The notes under the pieces were generated by a model. That model was not told where the DNA came from and did no database searches. It was given only the letters and a program-made list of their open reading frames with translations. A program made the position numbers and the translations under genes. From contig NZ_CP015031.1 in the NCBI RefSeq assembly GCF_011455875.1, forward strand, positions 725,405 through 789,404: 64,000 nucleotides of DNA. Reading direction: 5' to 3'. How positions within the stretch are numbered: the stretch's first letter is position 1; each line of letters starts with the position of its first letter. Shown here one piece after another: positions 48,199 to 58,200 of the stretch. Origin of the DNA: Basfia succiniciproducens. GTDB taxonomy: Bacteria; Pseudomonadota; Gammaproteobacteria; Enterobacterales; Pasteurellaceae.

Positions 48199-48503
48199 AT
48201 GTCTTCCTTATTTTAAATTGTAAATTTGTATGCTTGAATCAAGCGGTAGTGCTAATAACGTGAACTTAAATTGAGATGGATATTAAGAAACTTCAAGGAA
48301 CAAATTTAGAACTTGTAAAGAGGAGATACTATAATAACTTGACTACTATTAAACTTTCGTTTAGCTGAGGCGCATTAGAACATGATTATTTACCTAATGC
48401 AAGAAACATTTATTCTTTTTTACTCTGATAAACTTCACTGAAGGATAAAATTCGCCTAAAAATGACCGCACTTTTATGTTATTGGTAGTTTTTCTATTAT
48501 CAC
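48199..48503 (-). promoter_or_regulatory. Long upstream region of the cold-shock gene
   Basis: About 300 bases without a gene between the OmpA-type gene terminator and the cold-shock gene. Csp genes often have long structured 5' leaders that sense temperature; a possible -10 (TATAGT, minus strand, near 48330) would give a leader of roughly 130 bases. No cold-box sequence can be asserted. Confidence 0.4.
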
Positions 48504-48545
48504 AAAAATAAGCGTTTCTTTTTTCAACGGGAAACGCTTATTTTT
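48504..48545. terminator. Terminator of the OmpA-family lipoprotein gene
   Basis: AAAAATAAGCGTTTC (48504-48518) pairs perfectly with GAAACGCTTATTTTT (48531-48545), a 15-bp stem with T runs on both strands. Confidence 0.85.
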
Positions 48546-48584
48546 ATAATGAATGACCGGATTGACTCTGATACTTAGATAAAA

Positions 48585-49403
48585 TTATTTTTGGTAAAAT
48601 ACTGCAGGCCCGACAGATTTTTTTGAGTTCTCTTCAAATTTTTTCAATACTGTACCCGAAGAACTAATTTCAACCCGGCGATTAGGTCGCAGACAGTCTC
48701 TCAAAGCTTTACCCGCCTTAAGACCGGTACAAGGTTTAATCTGTTGCGCGGAACCATAACCAATAGCGTCAATATCGGCTTTAACATCACGTGCGATTAA
48801 CCATTCTTTTACTTGATTTGCACGACGTTGCGATAATTCCAGATTATAAGCCTCAGAGCCTAAACGATCGGTAAAACCTGCAACTTTCACAGTTTTCGCC
48901 TTGCTTGCTTTTAATTGCTCTGCAACGCTATCCACCACTTTTTTACCCCGCTCGGTTAAACTGTCTTTATCAAAATCAAACAAAAAATCGGCGCTTAAAC
49001 TGAATGAAGAATTGGCGTTACAACCGTTCGGATGCCAGAAAAAACTCTGCGCGTTCATATTTTTATCAAATAGGATTTTATATTGACATATTTTATGCAC
49101 ACCGTTTTCGCGATAGTTAAATGCATAATCAAATTCACGAACTCCGTATAATCCCTCGGAAAAATGCGGACTGCCGATTAAATTACGGATTTGATCTTTA
49201 TTCATTCCCCGTTCGATCATACGAACGCTATCCCAGTTCGGCCAGGAACCGAATTGACTGCCGTCATGATTGAAACGAGATTCGTCAATTTTTGGCCAAA
49301 CTAAGTTCTCTGACGTGCCTTCATCCGTTACATCGCTTAAATTACCGCAAGCGATTAGTGAAGTTGCTGCCACAGCAGATAACAAAAGGTGGGTCAATTT
49401 CAT
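48585..49403 (-). CDS. OmpA-family lipoprotein with a BamE/SmpA-like domain
   Basis: A 272-residue outer-membrane lipoprotein (lipobox LIAC, Cys19). Residues about 60-125 resemble the SmpA/BamE domain (MIERGMNKDQIRNLIGSPHFSEGLYGVREFDYAF). Residues about 135-250 are an OmpA-like peptidoglycan-binding domain (FLFDFDKDSLTERGKKVVDSVAEQLKA, VAGFTDRLGSEAYNLELSQRRANQVKEWL, RPNRRVEI). It should tie the outer membrane to peptidoglycan. The combination in one protein is less common than either domain alone. It has its own terminator and appears monocistronic. Confidence 0.87.
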   Translation of the reverse strand: MKLTHLLLSAVAATSLIACGNLSDVTDEGTSENLVWPKIDESRFNHDGSQFGSWPNWDSVRMIERGMNKDQIRNLIGSPHFSEGLYGVREFDYAFNYRENGVHKICQYKILFDKNMNAQSFFWHPNGCNANSSFSLSADFLFDFDKDSLTERGKKVVDSVAEQLKASKAKTVKVAGFTDRLGSEAYNLELSQRRANQVKEWLIARDVKADIDAIGYGSAQQIKPCTGLKAGKALRDCLRPNRRVEISSSGTVLKKFEENSKKSVGPAVFYQK

Positions 49404-49569
49404 TTATTTTATCCTTAATTATTATTAGTTTTTATAAAAACCGGAGCTAAACTTTATCTAATATTATTGTAACGATTGAATTTTTTATAAAAAACAAACG
49501 CACACGTAAATTCGTTTATATGTTAATTCCAATTACATCGAAAGTAAAACTTAAAGTCGTAAAAATACA

Positions 49570-50631
49570 TTACATCAGTGTCTTATTACCCTGTTTTAAC
49601 CATTTTAATAAAAGTTTATCCGAACTTTCTTCCGCCTGTTTTCCCAATTTTTGGATTAAAGATTTTTTCACCGCGTATTTCACCCCGATAACGGATTTAT
49701 CTTGCATCGCATCTAAAATCAAGTCATCACTGGTCGCAATTTCATCAACCAAATTTAATGCTAAGGCTTGCTGACCAAACCAATGCTCGCCGGTAGCAAT
49801 TTTATCAATATCCACCAAAGGACGATTGGCAGTGACAAACTGTTTAAATAAGTCATGGGTTTCTTCTAATTCCTGCTGGAATTTCTGTTTACCTTTTTCG
49901 GTATTTTCTCCCACGAAAGTCACCGTCCGTTTATATTCGCCCGCCGTCATCACATCCACATCGACATCATGTTTTTTTAACAAACGGTGAATATTCGGAA
50001 CCTGCGCCACAACGCCAATAGAACCGATAACGGCAAATGGTGCGGCAACAATCTTATCGGCGACACAAGCCATCATATAACCGCCGCTTGCCGCAACTTT
50101 ATCCACCGCAACCGTTAATTTAATTCCTTTTTGTTTCAGGCGGGCTAATTGCGAAGCGGCTAAACCGTAACCATGCACTACACCGCCCGGGCTTTCTAAA
50201 CGCAGTAAAACTTCATCCGTTGCCGGATTGGCAACATTGAGAATAGCACTGATTTCTTCCCGCAATGCGGCGGTTTCCGAAGCGCGAATATCTCCTTTAA
50301 AATCCATCACATAAACACAAGGTTTGAGGCTTTCTTCCGTTTTCTCACCTTTTTTGTTTTTGGCTTTATTTTCTTTGGCTTTCTGCTTATCCGCTTTTTT
50401 CCGTGCTTTTTCCGCTTGTTTTAATTCCTCATCAGTTAAGCGGAAATCTTTTAATTTTTTCACGTTATCCTGATATTGTTCGGACAAATCCGTTAATTTT
50501 AATTCGCCGGTTTGCGGATTTTTCTGCTGTTTTAACGTCATAATTGCTGCCACGATACCGGCAATAACAAGTAAAATCGTCAAAATTTCCAAAATAAAAA
50601 TGCCGTAACCAACCAAAATTTCAGACCACAT
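49570..50631 (-). CDS. sohB: SohB, inner-membrane S49 serine protease
   Basis: A 353-residue S49 (protease IV-like) enzyme of the SohB type. One N-terminal transmembrane segment (about 8-32), a Lys/Glu-rich linker (68-102, e.g. KQAEKARKKADKQKAKENKAKNKK) and the protease domain with Ser182 in VAASGGYMMACVADKI and Lys234 in AGEYKRTVTFVG. In E. coli overproduction suppresses htrA defects, suggesting periplasmic protein turnover. It is monocistronic. Confidence 0.93.
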   Translation of the reverse strand: MWSEILVGYGIFILEILTILLVIAGIVAAIMTLKQQKNPQTGELKLTDLSEQYQDNVKKLKDFRLTDEELKQAEKARKKADKQKAKENKAKNKKGEKTEESLKPCVYVMDFKGDIRASETAALREEISAILNVANPATDEVLLRLESPGGVVHGYGLAASQLARLKQKGIKLTVAVDKVAASGGYMMACVADKIVAAPFAVIGSIGVVAQVPNIHRLLKKHDVDVDVMTAGEYKRTVTFVGENTEKGKQKFQQELEETHDLFKQFVTANRPLVDIDKIATGEHWFGQQALALNLVDEIATSDDLILDAMQDKSVIGVKYAVKKSLIQKLGKQAEESSDKLLLKWLKQGNKTLM

Positions 50632-51007
50632 TAGTGTTATTCTCCCTTATTAAATATGGAGGTCTATTCTACTACAAGTTTTACAAAAATCTGGCAAAAT
50701 TCACCGCACTTTTATGCTTAATAAATACCGCTTAAACAGACATCTTCAGTTTTTCAATTAGAGGCTGTTTATCTTTTAAGTATAAATTTTAATCATTTTG
50801 AACCCTAGCACGGCAACGCCGTACTAGGTTACGCATAGTTCCGCCCCTTTGGGGCTGTGAAATTAGGTGCAGAAAAGCTGCTTAACTATGCGTAACCCAG
50901 TACGCTTACGCGCTGGGTATAAATAATAAATCGTTTAATTTTGTTTATTTTATATACTTAAAACATCAACAAGCCCTAATTTCGACTAAATAAAATTGAA
51001 TTTTTTA
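50632..51007. other. Gene-free region upstream of the trp operon
   Basis: Apart from the palindromic element at 50804-50917 and one USS at about 50705, this gap holds AT-rich sequence with no recognisable gene. No leader peptide with tandem Trp codons is seen. Confidence 0.5.
50804..50917. repeat. Compound palindromic element (three nested/adjacent hairpins)
   Basis: The 14-base arm GGTTACGCATAGTT (50827-50840) is the exact complement of 50884-50897. It is flanked on the left by a hairpin (50804-50814 with 50818-50828, one mismatch) and on the right by another (about 50896-50900 with 50913-50917). It is GC-rich in AT-rich surroundings. The design resembles REP/MITE-type palindromic elements or a structured RNA; the identity is unknown. 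Confidence 0.6.
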
Positions 51008-51041
51008 TTGACAAAAAATCTCTGTACTAGTTTAATAGTGC
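51008..51041 (+). promoter_or_regulatory. trpE promoter with overlapping TrpR operator
   Basis: TTGACA (51008-51013) and TTTAAT (51031-51036) are 17 bases apart. The palindrome GTACTAGTTTAATAGTGC (51024-51041), which contains the CTAGT core of the TrpR operator, covers the -10 box. The start codon is only 32 bases further, leaving no room for an attenuator. Confidence 0.8.
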
Positions 51042-51072
51042 ATAAATATTTTAAAGCAAAAGGAAGCGCACT

Positions 51073-52611
51073 ATGCCAAACGCTTATATTCAAACTCTAA
51101 GCAATCCGGTTCAATATCAACAAGATCTCACCGCCGTATTTGCCACAGTCGGGAAAACAAACAGCTTATTATTGGAATCCGCCGAAATCAGTAGCAAAAA
51201 CAGTTTACAAAGTTTATTAATTATTAATGCGGCGTTAAAAGTATCCTGCTTGGGTCAAATTGTCACATTTACTGCATTAACAGCAAACGGAAGTCATGTT
51301 TTACCATTAATTAAAGAAAAGTTACAGGGTAAAACAAAATCCCTTTCCGTTCAGCAAAATAAACTGATTGCGGAATTTTTTCCAATTGATCAAAATCTGG
51401 ATGAGGACAGTAAATTACAATCCTTAACTGTTTTCGACGGTTTACGCGTAATCAATCAGCTTTATCAGCATAGCAAGCAGCCTGTTTTTCTCGGCGGTTT
51501 ATTTGCTTACGATTTAGTCGCTAACTTTATTCCGATGAATAACATTACTTTGCAGGACGACGGTTTAAGCTGCCCGGATTATGTGTTCTATCTTGCGGAA
51601 CAATTGCTTCGTTTGGATCATCCAAGCCAACAAGCCACTTTACAAACCTTCTGTTTTAATGATTCGGAACTGCAGAATTTGCAGCAAAGTGCGGTCGAAA
51701 TTGACAAAGATTTACGGAATTTAAAACCTCTTCCCGCTATTCAACAAGGTTCTACGGATATTTCGACCAATCACGAAGACGAAAAATTTAAGCAAATTAT
51801 TACCGCACTTAAACATCATATTTACATCGGTGATGTTTTCCAGATTGTGCCGTCCCGTCGCTTTATCCTGCAATGCCCGAATACTTTAGCCACTTATCGT
51901 CAGCTGAAGGAAAATAATCCGAGCCCTTATATGTTCTTTATGCAAGATGAGGAATTCACTTTGTTCGGCGCCTCGCCTGAAAGCGCATTGAAATATTCCG
52001 CCGATAACCGTCAGTTGGAAATCTACCCTATCGCCGGTTCCCGTCCGCGCGGATTTGATGCCAAAGGTAAAATTGATCCCGAATTGGACGCACGCCTGGA
52101 ACTTGAAATGCGTTTAGATCATAAAGAACAAGCGGAACATTTAATGTTGGTTGACTTAGCCCGTAATGATGTGGCGCGCGTATGCGAAAGCGGAACCCGT
52201 CATGTTAAAGAGCTAATGCAGGTGGATCGCTATTCGCATATTATGCACTTGGTTTCCCGCGTAGTCGGCAAACTACGCCCCGAACTGGATGCGCTGCATG
52301 CTTATCAGGCTTGTATGAATATGGGGACGCTCACGGGCGCACCTAAAATTAAAGCTATGCAATTAATTTATCAGTTTGAAAAACAAAAACGTCATAGTTA
52401 CGGCGGTGCGGTGGGTTATCTGTCTTCCGACGGCAATTTAGACACTTGCATCGTTATCCGTTCCGCATTTGTGCAAAACGGCATTGCTTATGTGCAAGCC
52501 GGTTGCGGCGAAGTACTGGATTCCGATCCGCAAATGGAAGCGGATGAAACCCGCCATAAAGCGCAGGCGGTCATTAAAGCTATTCTGCAAACAAACGCCC
52601 AAGCGAATTAA
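51073..52611 (+). CDS. trpE: Anthranilate synthase component I
   Basis: A 512-residue subunit converting chorismate to anthranilate with ammonia supplied by TrpG. The tryptophan feedback motif LLESAEISSKNS is near residues 34-46. Catalytic blocks include GDVFQIVPSRRF, NPSPYMFFM, FGASPESALK, PIAGSRPRG, DLARNDVARVC, GTLTGAPKIKAMQLI and YGGAVGYLSSDGNLDTCIVIRSA. AAGGAAGCGC precedes the start. It is the first gene of trpE-G-D-CF. Confidence 0.97.
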   Translation: MPNAYIQTLSNPVQYQQDLTAVFATVGKTNSLLLESAEISSKNSLQSLLIINAALKVSCLGQIVTFTALTANGSHVLPLIKEKLQGKTKSLSVQQNKLIAEFFPIDQNLDEDSKLQSLTVFDGLRVINQLYQHSKQPVFLGGLFAYDLVANFIPMNNITLQDDGLSCPDYVFYLAEQLLRLDHPSQQATLQTFCFNDSELQNLQQSAVEIDKDLRNLKPLPAIQQGSTDISTNHEDEKFKQIITALKHHIYIGDVFQIVPSRRFILQCPNTLATYRQLKENNPSPYMFFMQDEEFTLFGASPESALKYSADNRQLEIYPIAGSRPRGFDAKGKIDPELDARLELEMRLDHKEQAEHLMLVDLARNDVARVCESGTRHVKELMQVDRYSHIMHLVSRVVGKLRPELDALHAYQACMNMGTLTGAPKIKAMQLIYQFEKQKRHSYGGAVGYLSSDGNLDTCIVIRSAFVQNGIAYVQAGCGEVLDSDPQMEADETRHKAQAVIKAILQTNAQAN

Positions 52612-52625
52612 AAGGAAAAGAACTT

Positions 52626-53204
52626 ATGGCAACTATTTTATTTTTGGATAACTTCGACTCTTTCACTTATAACCTTGTAGACCAATTTCGAGGGCTGGGG
52701 CATCAAGTAAAAATTTACCGTAATGACTGTGATTTGGCGTTGCTGGAAAGCATTGCCCTGCAACCCGATACTATTCTTGCCCTTTCGCCGGGTCCGGGTA
52801 CGCCTGCGGAAGCGGGCAATATGCTTGCATTAATTCAACGGGTAAAAAGTGCGGTGCCGATTATCGGAATTTGTTTAGGTCATCAGGCGCTGATAGAAGC
52901 TTTCGGCGGCAAGGTAGTTCATGCGGGTGAAGTTTTGCACGGCAAAGTATCAAAAATTAATCATGACGAACAGGCGATGTTTCTGAATTTGCAAAATCCG
53001 ATGCCAGTCGCCCGCTATCATTCTTTGAAGGGAAGCAATCTGCCGGAAGAATTAGTCGTCAATGCGACCTATAACGATATTATTATGGCGTTTCGCCACA
53101 AAAATTTGCCGATTTGCGGTTTTCAATTCCATCCGGAAAGCATTTTAACCGTTCAAGGAGCAAAATTACTGGAAAATTCCGTTAACTGGTTGCTCAATAA
53201 ATAA
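52626..53204 (+). CDS. trpG: Anthranilate synthase component II (glutamine amidotransferase)
   Basis: A 192-residue class I glutaminase supplying ammonia to TrpE. The catalytic Cys83 is in GICLGHQ, with the His-Glu pair in FQFHPES near the C-terminus and the oxyanion loop SPGPGTP. Unlike E. coli, where TrpG is fused to TrpD, it is a separate gene here, 14 bases after trpE. A USS is embedded in the coding sequence (VKSAVP). Confidence 0.96.
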   Translation: MATILFLDNFDSFTYNLVDQFRGLGHQVKIYRNDCDLALLESIALQPDTILALSPGPGTPAEAGNMLALIQRVKSAVPIIGICLGHQALIEAFGGKVVHAGEVLHGKVSKINHDEQAMFLNLQNPMPVARYHSLKGSNLPEELVVNATYNDIIMAFRHKNLPICGFQFHPESILTVQGAKLLENSVNWLLNK

Positions 53205-53247
53205 AAAATACATACTTTTAATGCGAATAAAAACAAGGAATTTCATT

Positions 53248-54249
53248 ATGCAAACACAACAAATTCTTACCCAACTTTTTGATAACCAACCTCTTAGTCA
53301 AGAGCAAGCAGCTTTTATTTTTGGCAATATCGTTAAAGGCGAATTATCTAACGAACAGCTTGCCGGCGCCTTAATCGCCCTTAAAATACGTGGTGAAACC
53401 ATTGATGAAATCACCGGCGCGGTAACCGCTCTGTTAGCGGCGGCAGAACCCTTCCCCGCCCCGGACTATCCGTTTGCCGATATAGTGGGAACCGGCGGCG
53501 ATAACGCCGACACTATCAATATCTCGACCGCTTCCGCCATTGTTGCGGCAAGCATGGGATTAAAAATTGCCAAGCACGGCAATCGCAGCGTTTCCAGCAA
53601 AACCGGCGCAAGCGACGTATTAACCGCCTTGGGGGTAAATATTCGTATGTCAACGGAGCAAGCCCGCAAAGCACTGGATGAAATCGGTATTGCCTTCATT
53701 TTTGCCCAACAATATCATTTAGGCTTTAAATATGCAGGTCCCGTTCGCCAAGCGTTAAAAACCCGTACTATTTTTAATATTTTGGGGCCGTTAATCAACC
53801 CCGCAAATCCGAAACGTCAGTTATTAGGCGTTTATTCGCCCGAGTTACTCAAACCTTATGCGGAAACCAATTTACGTTTAAATCATGAACATAGTATCAT
53901 TGTTCACGGTTGCGGATTAGATGAAGTGGCAATCCACGGTCTCACCCAAGTTGCGGAATTACGTGACGGCAAAATTGAATATTATAATTTATCACCGAAA
54001 GATTTCGGTTTTGAGCCTCAACCGTTGGAAAGCCTGCGCGGCGGTGCACCTGAAGAAAATGCGAAAATTTTGACCGCACTTTTACAAGGCAAAGGCAGCG
54101 CGCAGCAGGCCCAAGCGGTCGCAATGAACACTGCCCTGTTAATGAAATTATTCGGACATGAAGACATTAAGCAAAACGCCCAACAGGTGCTGGAACAATT
54201 AACAACCGGTAAAGCTTTTGAAACCTTAACAAAATTAACCACTTATTAA
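53248..54249 (+). CDS. trpD: Anthranilate phosphoribosyltransferase
   Basis: A 333-residue enzyme joining anthranilate to PRPP. Motifs are [24 protein letters not shown] (PRPP-binding glycine loop), [17 protein letters not shown], and HGCGLDEVA. The start is set at 53248 because AAGGA is 8 bases upstream; the frame is open from 53221. It stands alone, not fused to trpG. Confidence 0.96.
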   Translation: MQTQQILTQLFDNQPLSQEQAAFIFGNIVKGELSNEQLAGALIALKIRGETIDEITGAVTALLAAAEPFPAPDYPFADIVGTGGDNADTINISTASAIVAASMGLKIAKHGNRSVSSKTGASDVLTALGVNIRMSTEQARKALDEIGIAFIFAQQYHLGFKYAGPVRQALKTRTIFNILGPLINPANPKRQLLGVYSPELLKPYAETNLRLNHEHSIIVHGCGLDEVAIHGLTQVAELRDGKIEYYNLSPKDFGFEPQPLESLRGGAPEENAKILTALLQGKGSAQQAQAVAMNTALLMKLFGHEDIKQNAQQVLEQLTTGKAFETLTKLTTY

Positions 54250-54261
54250 AATTTAAAGCTT

Positions 54262-55668
54262 ATGAACTTAAACGATAAACCCACTATTCTACAAAAAATC
54301 GTGGCGGATAAAATCCAATGGATAAAAGCGAAAGAACAGGTTTTCCCATTGGCTTCATTCAAAGAAAAAATCACAAAATCCGACCGCAGTTTTTATCAGT
54401 CGCTCGGCAAAGGTACTCATCAGAATCCGGTTTTTATTTTGGAATGTAAAAAAGCCTCGCCGTCAAAAGGCTTGATTCGTAACGAATTTAACCCTGCTGA
54501 CATTGCGCAGGTTTACAAAAATTACGCCTCTGCGGTATCGGTATTGACCGATGAAAAATATTTCCAAGGTGATTTTTCCTATATCAAGCAAGTTCGTGAC
54601 ATTGTCACCTGCCCGGTACTTTGCAAAGATTTTATGATAAGCGAATATCAGGTTTATCTGGCACGTTATTATCAGGCGGATGCCATTTTGCTTATGCTTT
54701 CCGTGCTTGACGATGAAACCTATAAAAAGCTTGCCGCACTTGCTCACGAACTTGGCATGGGCGTATTGACCGAAACATCTAATCAGCAAGAACTGGAACG
54801 GGGCATTGCCCTAGGTGCAAAAGTGATGGGCATTAATAACCGCAATCTCCATGACTTAACGGTAGATTTAGCGCGTACGCCGCCGCTTGCCCAACAAATT
54901 CCGGCGGATCGTATTATCGTAAGCGAATCGGGAATTTATTCTCATCAGCAGGTACAACAATTAAAACCTTATGTAAATGCGTTTCTCATCGGTAGCAGCT
55001 TAATGGGCAGTGATGATTTAAACAATGCGGTTCGTTCCGTTATTTTCGGTGAAAATAAAGTATGCGGTTTAACTCGTCCGCAGGATGTGCAGGAAGTCTA
55101 TCGGCAAGGTGCGCTTTACGGCGGATTAATTTTTGCGGAAAATTCAAAACGTTGCGTTTCTCTTCGCCAGGCACAGGAATTAGTAACGGCCGCACCGCTA
55201 CGTTTTGTGGGTGTATTTCAGAATCAACAAATTGATTTTATTGTAAAAATTGCGACCCAATTAAACCTTTATGCGGTGCAATTGCATGGTGCGGAAAATG
55301 AAGAGTTTATCGCCGCACTTCGAATTCAGCTACCTCATCAAATTCAAATCTGGCAAGCCGTTTCTATTGATGTGGCACAGCAAAGTGCGGTCAAAATCGA
55401 CCGAATTTCTGCTGTAGACCGATATGTTCTGGACAGTAAAACCGCTAACCGACAAGGCGGTACCGGCGTTGCCTTTGATTGGTCAAAAATCCCCGCCGAA
55501 ATAAAAAATAAAAGCCTGCTTGCAGGCGGGATAACCCCGGAAAACATTGAGCTTGCGCTGGCTCAGCATTGCCTCGGCATAGATTTAAATTCCGGCGTTG
55601 AAAGTGCGGCCGGAATAAAAAATCCCGAGAAACTTACCGCAGTTTTTAATAAAATCCATCGGTTTTAA
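54262..55668 (+). CDS. trpC: Bifunctional indole-3-glycerol-phosphate synthase / phosphoribosylanthranilate isomerase
   Basis: A 468-residue fusion of two TIM barrels (TrpC-TrpF). The N-terminal IGPS (about 1-258) shows [30 protein letters not shown] and IIVSESGI; the C-terminal PRAI (about 262-468) starts [10 protein letters not shown] (catalytic Cys) and includes [40 protein letters not shown] and LAGGITPEN. It is the last gene of the first trp unit, with a terminator right after it. Confidence 0.97.
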   Translation: MNLNDKPTILQKIVADKIQWIKAKEQVFPLASFKEKITKSDRSFYQSLGKGTHQNPVFILECKKASPSKGLIRNEFNPADIAQVYKNYASAVSVLTDEKYFQGDFSYIKQVRDIVTCPVLCKDFMISEYQVYLARYYQADAILLMLSVLDDETYKKLAALAHELGMGVLTETSNQQELERGIALGAKVMGINNRNLHDLTVDLARTPPLAQQIPADRIIVSESGIYSHQQVQQLKPYVNAFLIGSSLMGSDDLNNAVRSVIFGENKVCGLTRPQDVQEVYRQGALYGGLIFAENSKRCVSLRQAQELVTAAPLRFVGVFQNQQIDFIVKIATQLNLYAVQLHGAENEEFIAALRIQLPHQIQIWQAVSIDVAQQSAVKIDRISAVDRYVLDSKTANRQGGTGVAFDWSKIPAEIKNKSLLAGGITPENIELALAQHCLGIDLNSGVESAAGIKNPEKLTAVFNKIHRF

Positions 55669-55703
55669 AAAATATCGGGGCCTTAAAAGCCCCGATATTT
55701 ATT
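55669..55703 (+). terminator. Terminator of the trpE-G-D-CF unit
   Basis: AAATATCGGGGC (55670-55681) pairs with GCCCCGATATTT (55689-55700), followed by ATT. It separates trpC from trpB, so trpBA must use its own promoter. Confidence 0.85.
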
Positions 55704-55751
55704 CTATCCAGATAACTTCCCTCCTCAATTAAAAAATTATCAAAAAATCGC

Positions 55752-55780
55752 TTTACATTTATGTACTAGTTTAATAGTAT
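55752..55780 (+). promoter_or_regulatory. trpB promoter with TrpR operator
   Basis: GTACTAGTTTAATAGTAT (55763-55780) differs from the trpE operator only in its last two bases. A -35-like TTTACA (55752-55757) pairs with TAGTAT (55775-55780) at 17 bases, so the operator fills the spacer and the -10. The start codon is 33 bases downstream, again with no room for an attenuator. Confidence 0.75.
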
Positions 55781-55813
55781 ATTTTCCAGCAAAACAAATA
55801 TTGAGGAAACAAT

Positions 55814-57010
55814 ATGACAGACACAATTTTAGATCCCTACTTTGGAGAATTCGGCGGCATGTATGTTCCCGAAATTCTTATTCCGGTTTTAAAACAATTG
55901 GAAAAAGCCTTCGTTGAAGCGCAACAAGATCCCGCTTTCCAGACCGAATTTTTAGATTTATTAAAAAATTATGCCGGTCGCCCCACAGCATTAACCCTTT
56001 GTCGCAATTTGACCAAAGGTACAAAAACCAAACTCTATTTAAAACGTGAAGATTTGCTGCACGGCGGCGCGCATAAAACCAATCAAGTATTAGGGCAGAT
56101 TTTGCTGGCTAAACGCATGGGGAAAACCCGCATTATTGCGGAAACCGGCGCCGGTCAGCACGGAGTTGCTACCGCTCTTGCCTGTGCGATGTTAGGTATG
56201 CCTTGCCGCATTTATATGGGTGCGAAAGATGTTGAGCGTCAATCGCCTAATGTGTTCCGTATGCGTTTAATGGGTGCGGAAGTGTTCCCGGTTACAAAAG
56301 GTTCCAGCACCTTAAAAGACGCCTGTTGTGAAGCTATGCGCGACTGGGCGGCTAATTATGAAAACACCCATTATTTAATCGGTACCGCTGCCGGCCCTCA
56401 CCCGTTCCCGACCATTGTCCGCGAATTTCAAAAAATGATCGGTGAAGAAACAAAAGCGCAGATTTTACAACGTGAAGGTCGTCTGCCTGACGCGGTAATT
56501 GCTTGCGTAGGCGGCGGTTCAAACGCTATCGGTATGTTTACCGATTTTATTAACGAAACATCCGTACGATTAATCGGTGTGGAACCTGCCGGCAAAGGCA
56601 TTGAAACCGGCGAACACGGCGCACCTTTAGGCCATGGCAAGCCCGGTATTTACTTCGGCATGAAATCACCGATTATGCAAACGGAAGACGGCCAGATCGA
56701 AGAATCTTACAGTATTTCCGCAGGCCTGGACTTCCCTTCCGTCGGCCCGCAACATGCCTATTTAAATTCTATCGGTCGTGCCGAATATCCGAGCATTACC
56801 GATGACGAAGCGCTTGAGGCATTTAAAGAATTAGCCCAACACGAAGGCATTATTCCGGCGTTGGAAAGCTCTCACGCTTTAGCCTATGCGTTAAAAATGG
56901 CGCGCCAAAATCCGATGCGGGAACAATTATTAGTAGTGAATTTATCCGGTCGAGGCGACAAGGATATTTTTACCGTGGACAAAATTTTTAGTGAAAGAGG
57001 TATGCTTTAA
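55814..57010 (+). CDS. trpB: Tryptophan synthase beta subunit
   Basis: A 398-residue PLP enzyme condensing indole with serine. The Schiff-base Lys88 is in [18 protein letters not shown] phosphate contacts are in [12 protein letters not shown]; other family blocks are [24 protein letters not shown] and [27 protein letters not shown] precedes the ATG. Its stop overlaps the trpA start (TAATG), supporting equimolar translation with trpA. Confidence 0.98.
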   Translation: MTDTILDPYFGEFGGMYVPEILIPVLKQLEKAFVEAQQDPAFQTEFLDLLKNYAGRPTALTLCRNLTKGTKTKLYLKREDLLHGGAHKTNQVLGQILLAKRMGKTRIIAETGAGQHGVATALACAMLGMPCRIYMGAKDVERQSPNVFRMRLMGAEVFPVTKGSSTLKDACCEAMRDWAANYENTHYLIGTAAGPHPFPTIVREFQKMIGEETKAQILQREGRLPDAVIACVGGGSNAIGMFTDFINETSVRLIGVEPAGKGIETGEHGAPLGHGKPGIYFGMKSPIMQTEDGQIEESYSISAGLDFPSVGPQHAYLNSIGRAEYPSITDDEALEAFKELAQHEGIIPALESSHALAYALKMARQNPMREQLLVVNLSGRGDKDIFTVDKIFSERGML

Positions 57011-57816
57011 TGGCTCGTTTTGAAACTCTATTTGCGCAACTTAATGCAAAAAAACAAGGCGGATTCGTGCCATTCGTGACATTATGCGATCCTGATCTCG
57101 AACGTTCTTTTGATATTATCTGCACCCTTGTAGATAACGGTGCGGATGCCCTGGAACTCGGTTTCCCGTTTTCCGATCCGTTATTGGACGGCCCCGTTAT
57201 TCAGGCGGCGAATAATCGCGCATTAAACGCCGGTTGCAGTACCGCAGAAAGCTTTAAATTACTGGAAAAAGTGCGGTCAAAATATCCGGAAATTCCAATC
57301 GGTTTACTGCTTTGCGCCAATCTGATTTATGCGCAGACTTTAGACGGCTTTTATCGGCGCTGCGCCGAAATCGGTATTGATGCGGTTTTAGTAGCGGATA
57401 TTCCGCTATTAGCCGCCGAACCTTACATTCATGCGGCCAAAAAACACGGTATTCAGCCCGTATTCATTTGCCCGCCGAATGCCGATGAAAATACGGTAAA
57501 AGGCGTTGCCGAACATTCCGAGGGTTACACATATTTAGTTTCTCGAGCCGGCGTTACCAGTGCGGAAAATCAAAGCCATGCGGCAAATTTAGACAGTCTT
57601 GTAGAACAACTTAAAGCCCACAATGCGCCGCCGATTCTGCAAGGCTTCGGTATCGCAAAACCACAACAAGTGAAAGAGGCGCTGAATATGGGCGTTGCCG
57701 GTGCTATTTCAGGCTCCGCGACAGTAAAAATTATTGAGGCGAATTTAGATAATCATGAGAAATGTTTGGCGGATTTAGCTGAATTTGTCAAGAATATGAA
57801 AGCGGCAACCTTATAG
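57010..57816 (+). CDS. trpA: Tryptophan synthase alpha subunit
   Basis: A 268-residue TIM barrel that cleaves indole-3-glycerol phosphate to indole. Catalytic Glu49 and Asp60 lie in [19 protein letters not shown] at exactly the E. coli positions. Further motifs are [31 protein letters not shown] and [11 protein letters not shown] perfect USS core falls in the codons of LEKVRSK. A strong terminator follows. Confidence 0.97.
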   Translation: MARFETLFAQLNAKKQGGFVPFVTLCDPDLERSFDIICTLVDNGADALELGFPFSDPLLDGPVIQAANNRALNAGCSTAESFKLLEKVRSKYPEIPIGLLLCANLIYAQTLDGFYRRCAEIGIDAVLVADIPLLAAEPYIHAAKKHGIQPVFICPPNADENTVKGVAEHSEGYTYLVSRAGVTSAENQSHAANLDSLVEQLKAHNAPPILQGFGIAKPQQVKEALNMGVAGAISGSATVKIIEANLDNHEKCLADLAEFVKNMKAATL

Positions 57817-57834
57817 AATAAAACCTGAAAAAAT

Positions 57835-57887
57835 AAATCCGCACCTTAAAAGCGGGGCAACATGCCACGATTAAGGTGCGGATTTTT
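57835..57887 (+). terminator. Terminator of trpBA
   Basis: AAATCCGCACCTTAA (57835-57849) pairs with TTAAGGTGCGGATTT (57871-57885), a 15-bp stem with a 21-base loop, followed by TT and C. Confidence 0.85.
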
Positions 57888-58055
57888 CTATGGTTAGTTA
57901 CAGAGACTATTTATGTTTTCGCATTCATATTTCAGCAAGAAAATCTTTTTTTATTCATAATTCTCGAAAGAATTACGCTCCCTTTAGTGAGGTCGGTAAA
58001 TAACATTCAAAAAATATCGTTTTTTTGACCGCACTTTTAGCTTAAGCCGGATTTA

Positions 58056-58199
58056 TTAATGACAACCTTTTTTACCGCCGCAACGGTCACAACCGCCGCA
58101 TAGGCTGTTTTTAGCCGTTTTGGACTTAAATACAAACTTACGTAATACATACAGTATGCACGCACCAACAATTAAGCCGACAATGATATGTTGTTCCAT
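58056..58199 (-). CDS. FeoB-associated Cys-rich membrane protein
   Basis: A 47-residue protein reading MEQHIIVGLIVGACILYVLR, then a basic stretch and the tail SLCGGCDRCGGKKGCH. One transmembrane helix (about 5-23) is followed by a cytoplasmic cluster of four Cys. This is the FeoB-associated Cys-rich family, which replaces FeoC behind feoB in many bacteria; its exact role is unknown. It starts one base after the feoB stop, so it is the third gene of the operon. The short ORF is supported by position and motif. Confidence 0.85.
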   Translation of the reverse strand: MEQHIIVGLIVGACILYVLRKFVFKSKTAKNSLCGGCDRCGGKKGCH

Positions 58200-58200
58200 A

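Noticed and set aside
51042-51072. Search for a trp leader peptide or attenuator
   Set aside because: The promoter -10 is about 37 bases from the ATG; there is no space for a leader ORF and hairpins.
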